Shown piece after piece: positions 44,501-56,958 of a stretch of 64,000 nt of DNA. Under the pieces are notes generated by a model. That model was not told the origin of the DNA. It made no database searches and saw only the letters and a list, made by a program, of their open reading frames with translations. The DNA is from Tetracladium setigerum (taxonomy: Eukaryota; Ascomycota; Leotiomycetes; Helotiales). The stretch's first letter is position 1. Every line of letters starts with the position of its first letter. The DNA lies in assembly GCA_031472005.1 (NCBI GenBank), contig PZJY01000006.1:2418001-2482000 (forward strand), in the 5' to 3' direction. A program made the position numbers and the translations under genes.

Positions 44501-47500
44501 CATTAATCTCCTCTTGCTGAGAGCCCAAGACAGGCTTGACCACCTCGGGGGAAACACGCTTACTCGTTGCCTCCTTCGCTGGTTTACTTACTTGAACGCC
44601 GTCGACCTTACTTGAAGACGCTGGTAGAACCACAGCTGGAGTAAACCTGCTCTTCACAAACGCAGGTTTGTTGATAGGTGTAAATTGAGGGGTACTTCGT
44701 CGTTGGAAACCCAACGAAGCCGTCACATAGGGTGGTAGGATCGGCGCAGAGGATGAAGCACGGCTACCATTAGCAGATGGAATGCTTTTACCTAGTAGTT
44801 GAGATGCATTGTGAGATTTAAGAGAGCCATTTGTCAATGATGGAATTATTGACGGAGATGATCTTGATGGCGAATGAACACCATTTGTTGTCGGCAGTGC
44901 ACCATTCGTAACAGCAACTTGAGATTTGTGCTGAGATAATGAAAGTGCTGGCGAGGAAAAAGTCTCACTAGACTCTATGATATCTCTAGTTGAAGGTAAA
45001 TTCAAGATCTGTCGGTCCTTAGATTTCTCCTGGTGGGATGGTTCATCTACCTCGATCTCATGTTCGTCAGAGGATATATTATGCCGTCCAAGCTGTTTTT
45101 TTGCCTTGTTGATCTTCCCAGGTACTGCAGCCAAAGAAGCCGAAGCATCTTCTTCCCGATGAGGTTCAGGGCTTGATTTTACAAGATGGGTGACGCTCAA
45201 CAAGCTGGGTCTGGGTCGGGATCTGATAATGACCTGTGGCGTAGAGTTTGAGAATACAGCAAGATTGGGTTGGGCGGGCGGAACAGAGGCAGCAGACGAC
45301 TTTGAAGTGTTCAATCTTGAGCTTGGAGTGATGGAGTTTGTTGACTTTGACGGAGGAAAAATTGCATTTGCTAACTTGGAGGATGGTGGAGTTGCAACTG
45401 CTGACTTTGACGGCGGCAGGATAGCAGCCGACGAAGCACGTCGGAAAACGGGTTGTGATTGTGATGGGGTGGCACTAGGCGTCACAGCCGTCGACGGAGG
45501 AAGAATTTGACTTGAAATGCTCCTGGGAGGTACAATGGGCGTAGCTGGCTTTGGTGTTTTTTGGGTTGGGGCCGATGGGCTTGATGCCGCCGCCGATTTA
45601 GCTGCTTGCATAGCCGCTAGAAGTCTAGGAGGATGTATTATTGTGGGAGGAGATGGTTTAGAAGCCGAGGAAACTTGAGACTTCCATGCTGGGACAGGTG
45701 GGAGAATGGGCGTTCGGATTTTTGCAGGAGGGAGGATGGGTGTTTGAGTTTTGGATGGTGGGAGTGAAGAAGGCGTATTTCTTGATGGTGGGACTATGGG
45801 TGTAGAGGTCTTCTTCTTCGTGGGCGTAGAAAGCTTGGCTTCCTGAACTTTTCCTCTTCTGATTGCAGTATTGAGTAGACTCACCATAGCCTCTGGGTCT
45901 TCCTCTTGCTCTGCCCCGTCAGACCCGAGTTCATACTCGCTTTGGTCTGCTTCATCGTCTTGCATGTCGACGTCTGATGGGACAAGGACCTCCTCTTCCT
46001 CCAAAGCATAAACGGGCTTGGCAGCTTCTTCGATTTGAATGCTTCTCTTATTCTTTTGACTTCGATTCCGCTCAATGACTGGACCTGCTTCCTCCTCGGC
46101 TGGGATCTCAGGCTTCTTCGATGGCTGAACTGGAATGTCTTCGTCAACCCTTTGTCGCTTCTTGCTTTTAGAACGGGGTTCCGACTCCCTTGGCTTAACT
46201 TGAAGCTCGCTCTCGTCCTCGACCTCATCGTCCGAGGGTGCCGTAATCCGCTTGCGCTTCTTCTTCTTCTCGGCACTCTTCTTCTTGTGACTTGAAGACG
46301 AAGGGCTAGATTGATCGTCCACAGGGAATATGACCGTACTATCCTCCCCGATGCGTACCTCTGGCGATGTCCCCTCCAACCCTTGCGATGCAGACTTTCT
46401 CCTCTTTTCCTTCTTCTTTTCAACTGTCACGACTTCAGGAGTAGGTGCACTCGCTGCGATCTCTCCAAATGAATCCATGACAGACTCTCCCAACTGAGCA
46501 GACCTCAAAATATCAGATGTCCTAGCTTTGCTCGTCTTCTTCTTTTTACTCTTGACCTCAGAAGTCTCCGGAGCAGGTGTTTCGTCCACAATAGCTTCAT
46601 GTGAATCCGCAACATCAACCTCCGACTCAGCGAATCTCGAAACATCTGAAGTCCTGGTTTTGCTCTTCTTCTTCTTCGGCTTCTTCTCTTTGACTGCCAC
46701 AACCTCAGAAGCAGGTAATTCTTCAAGGGCCTCTTCCTGTTGTTCCACAGATCTCGAAACATCCGACATCCCATCCTTCTTCCTCTTCTTCTTCTTCACA
46801 ACCTCGGGAGCAGGCGTCTCTTCCACTTCCGAGCCCAAAAACTCGCTCTCGTCCAATCCAGCCATCATGAGAATATCCGAAGCTCTGCTCTTCCTCCTCG
46901 AGGAACCAGGATCAGATTCAACCGCAGATGATTCCAGAGCGTCCACGAATTCCTCAACATCCGCGGATTCTGAAAGCTCCCTCCTACGCCTCTCTGTGTC
47001 TTTCTTCTTGTTCTTCCTTCTCTTGATCGCAGAACCAGAAGCTTCTTCCCTCCCTCCACCTAGCGAACCCTGCCTTTCTAGCAAATTCTCGACACCCTCC
47101 TCATGCTCCTCCTCCTGCTTAATTGTCGCTGATCCAAACCCAAGCGAAGTCGCATCATAAATTTCGTAATCCCCATTCAAACCCCCGCTTCCGTCTCCCT
47201 CACCATCCAGCGTTTCCTCCCTCCGCTCTCTCTCATTCCTCCTCCTCCTCTTCTTCTCAGAAGATTTCTCCGAACTTCGCAGTACTCCGATCTGCGATTC
47301 CTCTTCCACTTCGCCCATACTCATTTCGACGTCTTCTGTATCCGCGGTTCGGAATTCTCGCCCATGCGCATATGAGTTAGTAATTGTAGGAGTGTCGTGC
47401 GCTGTGGGTGTAGGTGTAGGTGTATTGTCGAGGTCTTCCTCAATGGCTTCCTCCCTATCTGAAAAATCGCCTACGCGTCCAGTCTCCGAATCTAACAAAA

Positions 47501-47692
47501 GCGAAGATGAATTGATTAGCACTTCTTTCTTTTCTCAAGTTAAATTCACCTTTCCCCTCTATGTGTATAAAAAAAAAGTAAATCCGCACCAACAAACTCA
47601 CCCTCCTCTACACTCTCACTCCTCCCATCCTGCGCCTGCGATGCGCCACCGTCGGGCGCAGAACTAGACCATAACCTCTTGAGGAAATCCAT
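41514..47692 (-). CDS. Very large Myb/SANT DNA-binding protein, Reb1/TTF-I-like (three single-base frame breaks)
   Basis: Probable rDNA terminator-binding or general Myb regulatory factor. Exon 1 is 47692-47602 and exon 2 is 47491-41514. With three restored bases the protein is 2,023 aa. The order is: a Lys/Ser/Glu-rich N-terminus with nuclear-localisation-like runs; a Pro-rich middle with recurring ILPPSK-type motifs; Myb repeats (NWTEDQDEELSDAYERFPGK and ISELMNRSAEDVRVRY, then EYWSLEEEARLREVHADY, then LVDWTVISKKMGGTRSRLQC with VQKWAKIL); and an acidic C-terminus. Frame breaks lie at 43821-43832 (A6/T6 or C), at 43751-43753 (CCC, between IQEG and LRHEKGNK) and at 42642-42645 (CCCC). They fall inside conserved Myb sequence, which argues for assembly indels. 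The exact orthologue is not certain. Confidence 0.75.
42520..42627 (-). repeat. 21 bp tandem repeat encoding SDEAEED units
   Basis: Three near-identical 21 bp units (42541-42561, 42562-42582 and 42583-42603) are flanked by a diverged copy on each side. They encode an acidic repeat in the C-terminal region of the Myb protein. Units are in frame and differ by one or two bases, so this is a recent expansion. Confidence 0.85.
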
Positions 47693-48730
47693 TTTTATCC
47701 CCTGAACTTAAACCAGCGATTAGGAATCTCATCCCTTTCCGCGCGCAAAGGGTCAATGGGCGGTCGTTGTCGTGGTGGAAGAAAAAGGGAAATGTAGAGA
47801 GGGTATGCTGGGTGTGGTGTGTCGTGAACTTTTGGAGAAGTCGCGTTTCTTGGTGGTTCAGGATGACGGGGAAGCGGGAAATTCTACGGCGGCCTTTAGG
47901 CGTCGTGATTGAGTTGCGGTGAGGTAAGCGCGGTAAACGCGGCCGCTTGTGGTGGGGTTGTTTGTGTTTGCTTGCTTGCTTTGGGGTGAGGGACACCGTA
48001 CACATGACTGACTCTTTGAGGTAGAAGGGCATTCAATATCAAACAGCATTAAATCAATGAATGACGTAGAAATATATTCAATGTAAACACTTACTTTAAA
48101 CAGTACCCACAACAAAGATCAATGAAGTGATACCCCCTAGGTTAACAGGTACTACCCGCAAGATACAGCTACTGCTCGCCGTCGCTTACCGCGAATTGAG
48201 CCTTCTTTCTCACTAGCGAAAAGAACAGCCATTTTATTTCATCTTGGAAATAACATTAATTTTCTATGAAATTAAACACTCCATTCCATTTCCACGATAC
48301 CCATCTCAAAACCCGGAGACAACAATTCCAAACCTGTAAACAAGCACCTGGGTACTATCTGGTATTATGTGTATCCCGCGCGCCGAAAACAATAAAACAA
48401 AAAAAGGAGTAGATATGAAGTAGTAAAGAAGTTTTCTTATACGCTCGCTTGCAATACATCAATGAAATGAACCGGCCATTAAATAAAGTAAGGTACCTCC
48501 AAACAAAGCCATGTACTCCACCCGCTATCCTCTATCCTATTCTATACATGTGTATATTCTTTCGAATGTCGATTGTCTTGATCCCGAAACCATGGTATAA
48601 CATGCGGATTATAAATCATAACAGATCCGTTTCTCTCTCTCTCTCCCGTTCAAATCAACACAAACTGTCGGTCGTAATATCGTATCGCCCTCCTCATACA
48701 CCCACACATTCACACCACCTCTCATCCAAA
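47693..48730. other. Intergenic, nothing recognised
   Basis: About 1.04 kb between the Myb gene start and the 3' end of the Ser-rich gene. It holds the Myb gene promoter and C/T tracts near 48630. No coding or RNA feature is recognised. Confidence 0.35.
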
Positions 48731-51700
48731 TCAAAACTTATCATACTTCCTTACCCCCAACCCCCTAAACCCCGACTTCCTCCCCTTCCACTTCTCCTGC
48801 TGCTTCTCCCCCTTCTTCTTCAACTCCAACTCTTTCCCCATAGTGCCCACACTCCCATGACGATGATGCACAGAAGAAGTCCACAAACCACTTAACCTCA
48901 CCTTCCTCCTGTCAGCCACAGGTCTCTCAACTTTCTTCCTTGCTGCTCTCGGCCAGGCCATGTTGTTATTTACTTCTGTCATTCCGAAAGTCGGTAGTCC
49001 TCCAGCACTTGGTCCGTCATAACTTGGTCCTCCAGCACCCGGTCCAACTCCAATCCCAACGAGCGGTTTCTTCTTGAACACGCCAAACACCCAAGATACA
49101 TCCCTATCTTTATCTGTATCATCAACATTAACATCATCACCACCATCACCACCCTCACCATCATCAAACACCCTAACCGCCCTCCCCTCCGGCTTAGTCA
49201 AATCATATTTCCTCGCTCTACTCTCCTCCAAATACCACCGTCGCAAAAACTCCTTCTGCTTATACTCCTCTAACGTCTCATCGCCACACGGCGGTATGTA
49301 ATCTCTTGTCAGATCCTGCGTGGCACCTGGTGCATAGGGTGGAATGGCGTAGAGATTGGGGGAGGTGAGTGCGGCAGGGACGTTGAAGTTGTTTACACTG
49401 ACGTTGACGTTGTTGTAGTATTCTTTGCTTTTCTTATTGAGCGTGCTAGAGAGGGATTGTCGGAGTTCGTCAGGGAAGGGTTCGGTGATATCGGTGCTGG
49501 TGATGATTTTTTCGCGGGAGAATTTGCGGAGGAGGCGTTGGACGGGGGTTGGCGGGCGGTTGGTTACCGGGCTGGTGGGTGTGGAGGGAGTGGACTTTGT
49601 GGATTTGGTGGGGGATGGTTTGAGTGATGGTTGGGATTTGACGAGGCGGACACGTTGTTTTGGTGTTGAGGGGGGGAGATGGGTGGGAGTTGTTGGTCGA
49701 GGGGAAAATTGAGATTGCGTTGGATTGGGACTGAAGACTTTGCGAATACTGGAAAATGATCTAGTAGAGGTGTTTGGTTGTTTCATTAGCAGTTGTTGAC
49801 CTGGTGGGTTGGCTTCAAGTGTGCGGTTTCCTTCTTCTGAACTCTTGCTCTTTCGGGAGAGAAAGCCCATTGTTGGTAAGCTGCTCTTTCTCTTCAACTT
49901 TTGTTTGGTAGCGCCGTCGACTCCGATGAATGGTGAGTCAATTGAAAAGTTCGACGTTGGCGTGGAAGGGTTCGGCGAAGGAGTAAAGTTTTTGAGAGTC
50001 TTGGAACTGGGGGCTCTGGATTTCATTTCTAAGAAACTGCGGCTTCGAGTCTTCTTCAATTCAGGGGTTTCGATGGTCTCGGTGTCATCGTGACTATTGC
50101 GTACTTTATACTGCTCGAAGGGACGACTGAGATCCAAGGGCTTGGGTGTATGTGGGATATATCGTTTTTCTCGAAATCCAGGGATTGTGGGGGAGGTTAT
50201 TGGGTCTAAATCTTCTGACAGTCCCGAATATTTTCTTTGTAAGGCTACACTGTGCTGGCTGTTTGCTCGGGATCTCACAGAAGCGCTCTTCACCTCTTCA
50301 GGTGCAGTGGCTACACTTTCCAAATCATTGTAATTAGTAAGGCTCTCCGTTGAAGTCGAAAACAATATTCCAAGAGGATTGGCGATGTTTGCGGCAGAGG
50401 GTCGTCTCGTCGAGGGGCGGATTCCCTTCCAAAGGTATCAGTGCGTGATCGTGTAGTAGATCTGCTGACTGTGTCGTAATTTAAATCCATCTCGTGCAGA
50501 TTTGCCGATCTATGATGTGCTCTAGGTGATGGTGTTGCATTCTTGATATCTAGGAATGGCTCGGTTGCTCCGATGGGAGGGGTCGATCTAATCCTTCGAA
50601 GCACATACTCACCAAAACTCTGTTTTCGATTGAGCACGGGAACATTCTCTCGAGTAAAGCTGGGAAATTTTTCATGAGAACCGGTTGGTGGAGGGGTGTC
50701 TTCGTGACTCTGGACGTTCTTCAATGCGCTATTTCGACGCGGGAATGCTCGTCTGTGATCTTGACTCGTTCCCGTCAAGTCAGAGTATCTTGACGGATTG
50801 GACTCGTTTGTGCTTGGGCGGTAGAGTTCTGTCGGGTCGCTTGTCCTGTGAACAAGCGGAGAGCGCGACATGAAGTTGTCCACGTCGGAGAAACTGCCTG
50901 GTGAGGGAAGGAGGTCTGGTGACTTGACTTCGAATGAACCGCTATGTTGATGAATAAGTGACACGTACGAGCTAGCAATTGAGGATTGGGAGGTATTGCT
51001 TTCACTGGCGTTGAGCTCGAAATCAGATCTGCGATTCTGAATCGAGGGTCGACGAGATGTGCTTACTCCACCTCCCATAGAAAAGTTTTGATTCCATCCT
51101 AGTTCATCAAAACTGGGGTCTTGCTGTGAAATCTTCTGGGACAGGCTGCGTTTGTGCGCATGTTTTCGAAGACCATTGGCATCACTAGACGGGCGAGGTG
51201 TTGGGAAAACAGATCTCACGCTCTCAAAACTGCCGAATGGTGATTCCCGGGGGCTCGAGCTGGCTTCATACTTGCGAAGTAATCTCTCTGGTGATAGTTC
51301 TGGTAGTGGCGGGATCGACTCGATGCCGTTCATGAGGCGTGCATGATTGATCATTGTATCTGCCATATCCAAGTACTTCTCTAATTGAAGTCTTGTCTCG
51401 GCCCAGCTGTAACTCGTGCCTACTTGGAGGTTGCGTGTAATGAAGGCTTCGAGTGGCTTTCGATCTCCTGACTCGATTGCAAGTATATGATGGTATAAAC
51501 TCGCACGATGTCTGTGGAGAACGCTCGCTAGAAGCCGGCCATTTGGAACTTCTCCCATGCTAGGTGGAAACAAGGTATTGAGCATGGCGAGGACATTTGG
51601 TTTGTAAAATGTAGGCTGTTTCAATTCATTCACCATCGTCTATGGTTTGTTAGCGTGGATCAGGCTAATTGAGCGCAATTTGACCTACCCAAATCCTTAG

Positions 51701-52530
51701 ATTGACAGAAATTCTAGCATAGTAGCCTTCAATGATCGTTTCGTTCTCTAGAACCTTCTCCACCCACGCCAGAGCAGCTCTGTCTCCCGCCAGAACATCC
51801 CGCCAATTGTCATGCGTGATTCCGAGTCTTCCTGCAGCTTCGCGCTGGCTGCACTTTCGTGTTTCCTCAAGGTCTCTCAAATAATCAAGACCCGTGAGTG
51901 ACTGTTGAAAGTCCGCTTCCTGATATGTTGTCCTGAAAATATTTGCAAGTAGGATTTTCTGAACAACGTCCGGTGGCAATCCCTGGCTGGCGCGACGTGC
52001 TGGTGATGCCTTGTCAAATTTGACTTCTAAGAGCTTCTCATTTCCAGGATCCATGAATCGGTCGTAAGGGCAATGGGGATCGGAGAAATCGGTAAGGGTT
52101 TCGGCAGAGTTTGTGACGTCCAGAGGATGTGCTTTTGCAGCCGTAGGAGTGACTTTGTCCAACGAAGACAGAAATTGAATAATCTGGCGTCCTTCCTTCT
52201 CATAGTGCCAATATTGATGTGCCTCTCGCAGGCTCGGCAGAGCTTGGCCTGTAATATTCCATTAGAATTCAATCTCGCAGTGCATCTTCGATCTCACGAA
52301 CCTGAGTTAAACGAAAACATTATGCGTAGAGGCAGCTCTTTCGGTGCACTTGATGCAAGAAGGTGGTCAATTACCCAGGGAGCCTCTGCTGAAGACGAAG
52401 AAGAGCATACGCTGCGCTTGTCTGATTCTTCGTCAGTCGAATATTGGCTGCTCGAGTAGGCACTGTTGGAGCGGTGGTGTTGAAGAGTAGATGCGCTCTC
52501 GCTCCATGATGAAAGTGAAGAGTTGGCCAT
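48731..52530 (-). CDS. Large Ser-rich protein of unknown function (one single-base frame break)
   Basis: Not recognised. Exons 52530-52302, 52248-51689 and 51639-48731 give 1,232 aa after one added base. A Ser-rich tail at the extreme N-terminus (SSLSSWSESASTL) is followed by an ordered helical domain of about 300 residues (REAHQYWHYEKEGRQIIQF, PPDVVQKILLANIF, AAGRLGITHDNWRDVLAGDR, KPNVLAMLNTLFPP, RASLYHHILAIESGDRKPLE). The last 800 residues are low-complexity Ser/Thr/Pro and basic, ending in a Lys/Arg-rich tail. The frame breaks at 50399-50401 (GGG, CCC on the coding strand), where one base restores ANIANPLGILFSTSTES. The layout suggests a cortical or cytoskeletal regulator, but that is a guess. 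Confidence 0.7.
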
Positions 52531-54589
52531 GGTCTAGAATTCTTTGCAGCCCTTTCCCACTGAACTGTTCAGCTTTAGGATGAACGCTCTCCCCTTGTGT
52601 TTTGCGCGTGTCTTTTGACAAAATCTCTGAAGCTATACTTGCGAGTTGAAATTAAAAGGTTATTATTGTAGGTAGTATGCAGACATGTCGTAAGAAGATT
52701 AAATTCCTGAGATGCGGCTGCAAGAAATTCTAAAGAAAGGGATGAAAAAAAGATTGAATACGAGAATACTTTCGTGATTTACTCGCGATTTCCCCTGCAG
52801 CAATAAAAGAGTGACTGAAACTTTGAAGAAAAAAATAGCAAACAATAACAAGTCGAGAATTTGGTCGTCGTGGAGATCAAGGGGAATATGAAGGGAGCGC
52901 AAACAGGACTGACCAAACCTAACATATCTATGAAAAGCGACAGAATCAAGAATGGTCACGATCGCATAAATCAATTTCAATAAGTCCGCAGATCTGGAAT
53001 TCTCCAGGATTACATGGCTTTTGGAGGGCTGAATGAGCAGGGAGTGTCGTCGTCCGATGTTCCCTTGTCGAGTCGCTTACTGGAGGATCCTTAACACACC
53101 CTTTAACGACAGGCCCCGATTTAGACTATGAAAATTATGGCATTTCATTCATGCGCATCCTCACTGAAGATTTTGTTTTGATCGTCATCTCCTCCTGATG
53201 ATGTTGAAACGTGTGGGGTAAGGATATCCCCGTTTGCACTTCAGGTGAACCCAGGCTGAGCACAAAATTCTCAAACAAGACAGAAAGCACAGTTAAAAGG
53301 GGCAGAAGAACAGCAAAAAGGAGTAACGGGTGCTAAAGATAGATCTCGAAATTGATCTCTGTGATGTTTCAACTTCCTGTTTGTTGAGCAGAAAAGGACA
53401 ATTTGTGTAAGGTATCCGTATGCAAACGCTCGCAATTGCGCATGGGAGGATGAACCAGATGTATGGGTTTTCCGGATCGAAGCCGTGTTGTGGATACATG
53501 CAAACGCAGAGAAATGGAGTACTTGTACCTGGGTCAGATCTCACTCGGGGAATGACCCCGGAAGCAAGCCGAGTTGTGGTTGACGCAGCTTGCTATGCCT
53601 GTTGCGATGACAGAATTCTAAGCAAAAAGTTTTGCTTTTGGCACTTTTTGAGTGGGATCCTTCCAAGCTTGCCAGGGTTGAGCTGGTTGGAAGACAGCAA
53701 GATGGTGACAGCACACACTCTGGAACTCTAGAGTCCATGTCAAGTCTTCTGGAAGGTCGAAGAAGGGTGTCGCTCAATGTGAAGAGAGTTTGTACTGTTG
53801 GAAGTCGTTGATAATGAAACACGTTGAAGTGGAGCGAGGTGTAGCATAGTGAATGGATCTATCAGAGGCACCATTCTGTAGCAGAGTAGATTGAATGGCC
53901 GCCATCATTGTCGCATTGCCGTCGTTACAGCTGGGAGTCCGGATGAACCGGCCGAATGAGGAAATGCATAGAAGGATGTACCTTGCCGTCTTGACATTTC
54001 TCCTTTTTGTGATGTGGCGATATTGGGGGAGGATGAAAACCAGAAGTCCGGATTGTTGTTGTTTGGGAATTCGGAAGCGAAGGCTGAAAGAAAAGCAGCT
54101 GTCCTCCAGTCCCGTTCATGTTTGATCTTCGGTTGCCCGAAGAGGCCATCTCTGCTGCCAAGGTCAGCCCCCAAGGACCAAGTCTCTTCGTCCTGCTTTT
54201 GCCTCGAGGATTTGTTTGGCACAGCTTACGCGCTGTACGAACATGCTCTTCGTTTTGTTTACTCGCTTCTCCCTCGCTTGTGATGCTTCATTGACATCGT
54301 GATATTTTGATCATTATATCACATTATCTTTGAAGATGAAGCCCGCCCCTTGCATTCACTACTCCACCTCCCTGACATGACAGACAGGAGGTGGAAGAAC
54401 TCCGTAGCCTGCCAAGCTGGAACACGTTGCTGTGGCCATCCGCTGAAATGAGCAAACTCCTGAACAACGACACTCAACGACTTGCAAACACAACAAACTG
54501 ATATTCTGGCCACAAGAGACTCACCTAAGCAACCCCTTCTAACAACAGTAATACTAGACTCCTTCCGCCTGCTCTGATTACATCCTATC
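52531..54589. other. Intergenic, nothing recognised
   Basis: About 2.06 kb between two divergently transcribed genes. ORFs up to 105 codons overlap on both strands (53293-54283) without any motif I recognise. Promoters of both flanking genes must be here. Confidence 0.35.
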
Positions 54590-56958
54590 ATGAGGGGACC
54601 AGCGCGTCCTGCTCGCCTTGGCCGCGCGCTGCGTTCCTGGTCCAGCCAGCCCTCATCCACATCCTCTTCTGTTCGCTTCAGGTTACAGCAACAACGATGT
54701 ATCACGACAGACCCAAGGCCGCCAGGCTCATCAGGAGGAGGAGGAGGAGCAGGAGAAGGTGAATACGATGGTCACCAGGAACCGGGTATGTGGATTCACG
54801 ATCTTCTTCGTTCCCTGCACCGCACCACACCCCCATTCATCCTCATCTCACCATAATTCGTGCATCTGGCTTCTTGGCTCGGACCAAGACGGCAATATTT
54901 TGGCTAGAATAACACGTGTTGCCCTGTTTTTTCATTCCAAAATCTCGTAAGTAGCCTGGGGAGCAGAGATTGCCTTTCAGTGCTTTCGATTGTACTAGAA
55001 TTTGATGCAAAAACCATTGTCCAGGTCCTCAAGGAGCCGACGAAGCCGAGAAAGGAGAAATTACATGTCACGTGCCAGTCGCGTGGCTCAACTTATCTAT
55101 TTATTCTTGACCCTTCTCTTCATTGTACCACAGCAATTCTATTCTCTTAAAAAATGCCGGTAACTCCAAGTGGAATAAATCTTTCGGCTCGATGCAAATA
55201 CTAAGCAAAGATAGCTGACAACCTTTAGTGAGGCATCACCAATCCACCAAGCAGTCAAAGAGCAACAGATACACGTGGAATCCAACATATACCGATGATG
55301 CATCTCTCGGACAGAAAATGCTGGAAGCAGCAGCAACAGCCTTCGCTTCGATACTGGTTCTCGGAACAGGCTTTGCCTTTGGTGGCTATGCCTACCATAA
55401 ATTCTACAAATGGATTGTTCTTCACAAGATAGAAGGCGCCTTCAAACCTGGAGATCCAGTTCTGGAACTGGCGGCGATAGGAAAACAGGTCCCAAACTCA
55501 GTCACACCGGCACATGGCCCTGCTGGCAAGGATGATCCAGAAGGCCAGGAGGAGCACTGGATTGTACGGGATGAGCAGGAAAAGATCGACACAATTGTCT
55601 CCGGTATGGATCGCGGGCACTACCATCTTTTGATTGGCGAAAAAGGCACTGGAAAATCCAGCATGCTACTTGATGCCATGCACAAAGTCAACGGTGAGGG
55701 ATGCGCTATGTTTGAAGCGCACGCGGATTTGGAGATCTTTCGAGTTCGCCTCGGAAAGTCACTTGATTACGAGTTCCACGAGGATTACATTGGCGGCTAC
55801 TTCTCGGAAAGAGGGCCAGAGAAAGCACGACAGCGCTCCTGGATATCGAGCGCGCTTTCAACAAACTGGAAAAAGTTGCTCTTAAACGACGAAAAGAGGT
55901 TGGGAGACCAATGATTTTGATCATCAACGCTATACATCTCCTGAGGGATGATGACGATGGCCGCGACCTTCTCGAACTACTCCAGCAACGAGCCGAGCAA
56001 TGGGCAGCCAGCAATCTTGTCACCATGGTCTTCAACAGCGACGACTACTGGGTGTATGAGCGACTGAAGACTTTGGCAACTCGCATGGAAGTCACGTCCA
56101 TCACCGACCTACCAAAGGACCAAGCGAAAGCCGCTCTGAAAATGTATCGAACCAAATACTTCTCAGAGGCACCAACTTCGAAGATTCTAGATGAAGTATA
56201 CGATCGTGTTGGAGGCCGTCTAACATATTTGAACCGCGTGGCCAAATCAGAGAATATGCTCAAGACATGCGATCAGATCATCGACACTGAACGTCGTTGG
56301 TTCCTCAATCAATGCTGGATTCTTGGTGCTGAAATGGACGATGATGTTATGGATCAACAGAAATATGCCGTAAGTTTTCTCTTTCACAGCTTTCCAATAA
56401 TAAACTTTACCTTTCAAAATCGCTAACCTCTCCACAAAGTCAGCAGCAATGGTCCTAGCCCAAGCCCTTGTGAAAGCAGAAGCGGAAGCCTCGTCCAACT
56501 ACGACGCCGAAGACGGCTCCCACAATATCCCCGCCATTCCCCTCCACAAAGCCCGCCAGATCATGACACGAGCTGACTTCATTCAAAAATACGACCACAT
56601 CAACCTCTTCACCATAACCTCCAAAGCATACGTCCGAGCCGACTCCGTACCAATGCAAAGAGCCTTCCGAGTGATTTGTTCCGAAGAGGGCTTCGATGAG
56701 CATCTCGAGGCGACGTTGCAGCGAATTGCCGACATTGAGAGTTTAGGCCGTACGAGGGAGATTGTGGCGAAGGATTTGGTGTTGGGTGGGGTATACAATT
56801 TGAAGTTGAAGGGGGGGAGATGGGGTGAGAAGTATCATCAGATTGCGTTGGAGCAGAAGGAGGATGATGAAGCGAAAGAGCCTTTTGATGGGACGCAAGG
56901 GGAGCGCTTGGAAGATGAAGACGACGACCACAAAAATGGCAGCGATAACCTTAACTAG
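54590..56958 (+). CDS. Mitochondrial-type membrane-anchored AAA ATPase (one single-base frame break)
   Basis: P-loop ATPase of a fungal family with a C-terminal winged-helix-like region. Proposed exons 54590-54785, 55229-56369 and 56440-56958 give 618 aa with one added base. Exon 1 is Arg/Ser-rich and lacks acids at first (MRGPARPARLGRALRSW), a good mitochondrial presequence. A single membrane helix follows at about residues 99-122 (FASILVLGTGFAFGG). The Walker A motif GEKGTGKSS is at about 202-210, and a Walker B-like strand is MILIINAIHLL. The frame breaks at 55831-55836, where one G restores LLDIERAFNKLEKVAL. The 443 bp first intron is unusually long, so exon 1 is less certain than the rest; an ATG at 55151 is in the wrong phase for the next exon. 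Confidence 0.75.

Noticed and set aside
53293..54283. Small ORFs (83-105 codons) on both strands
   Set aside because: They overlap one another, have no recognisable motifs and no splice-supported extension.
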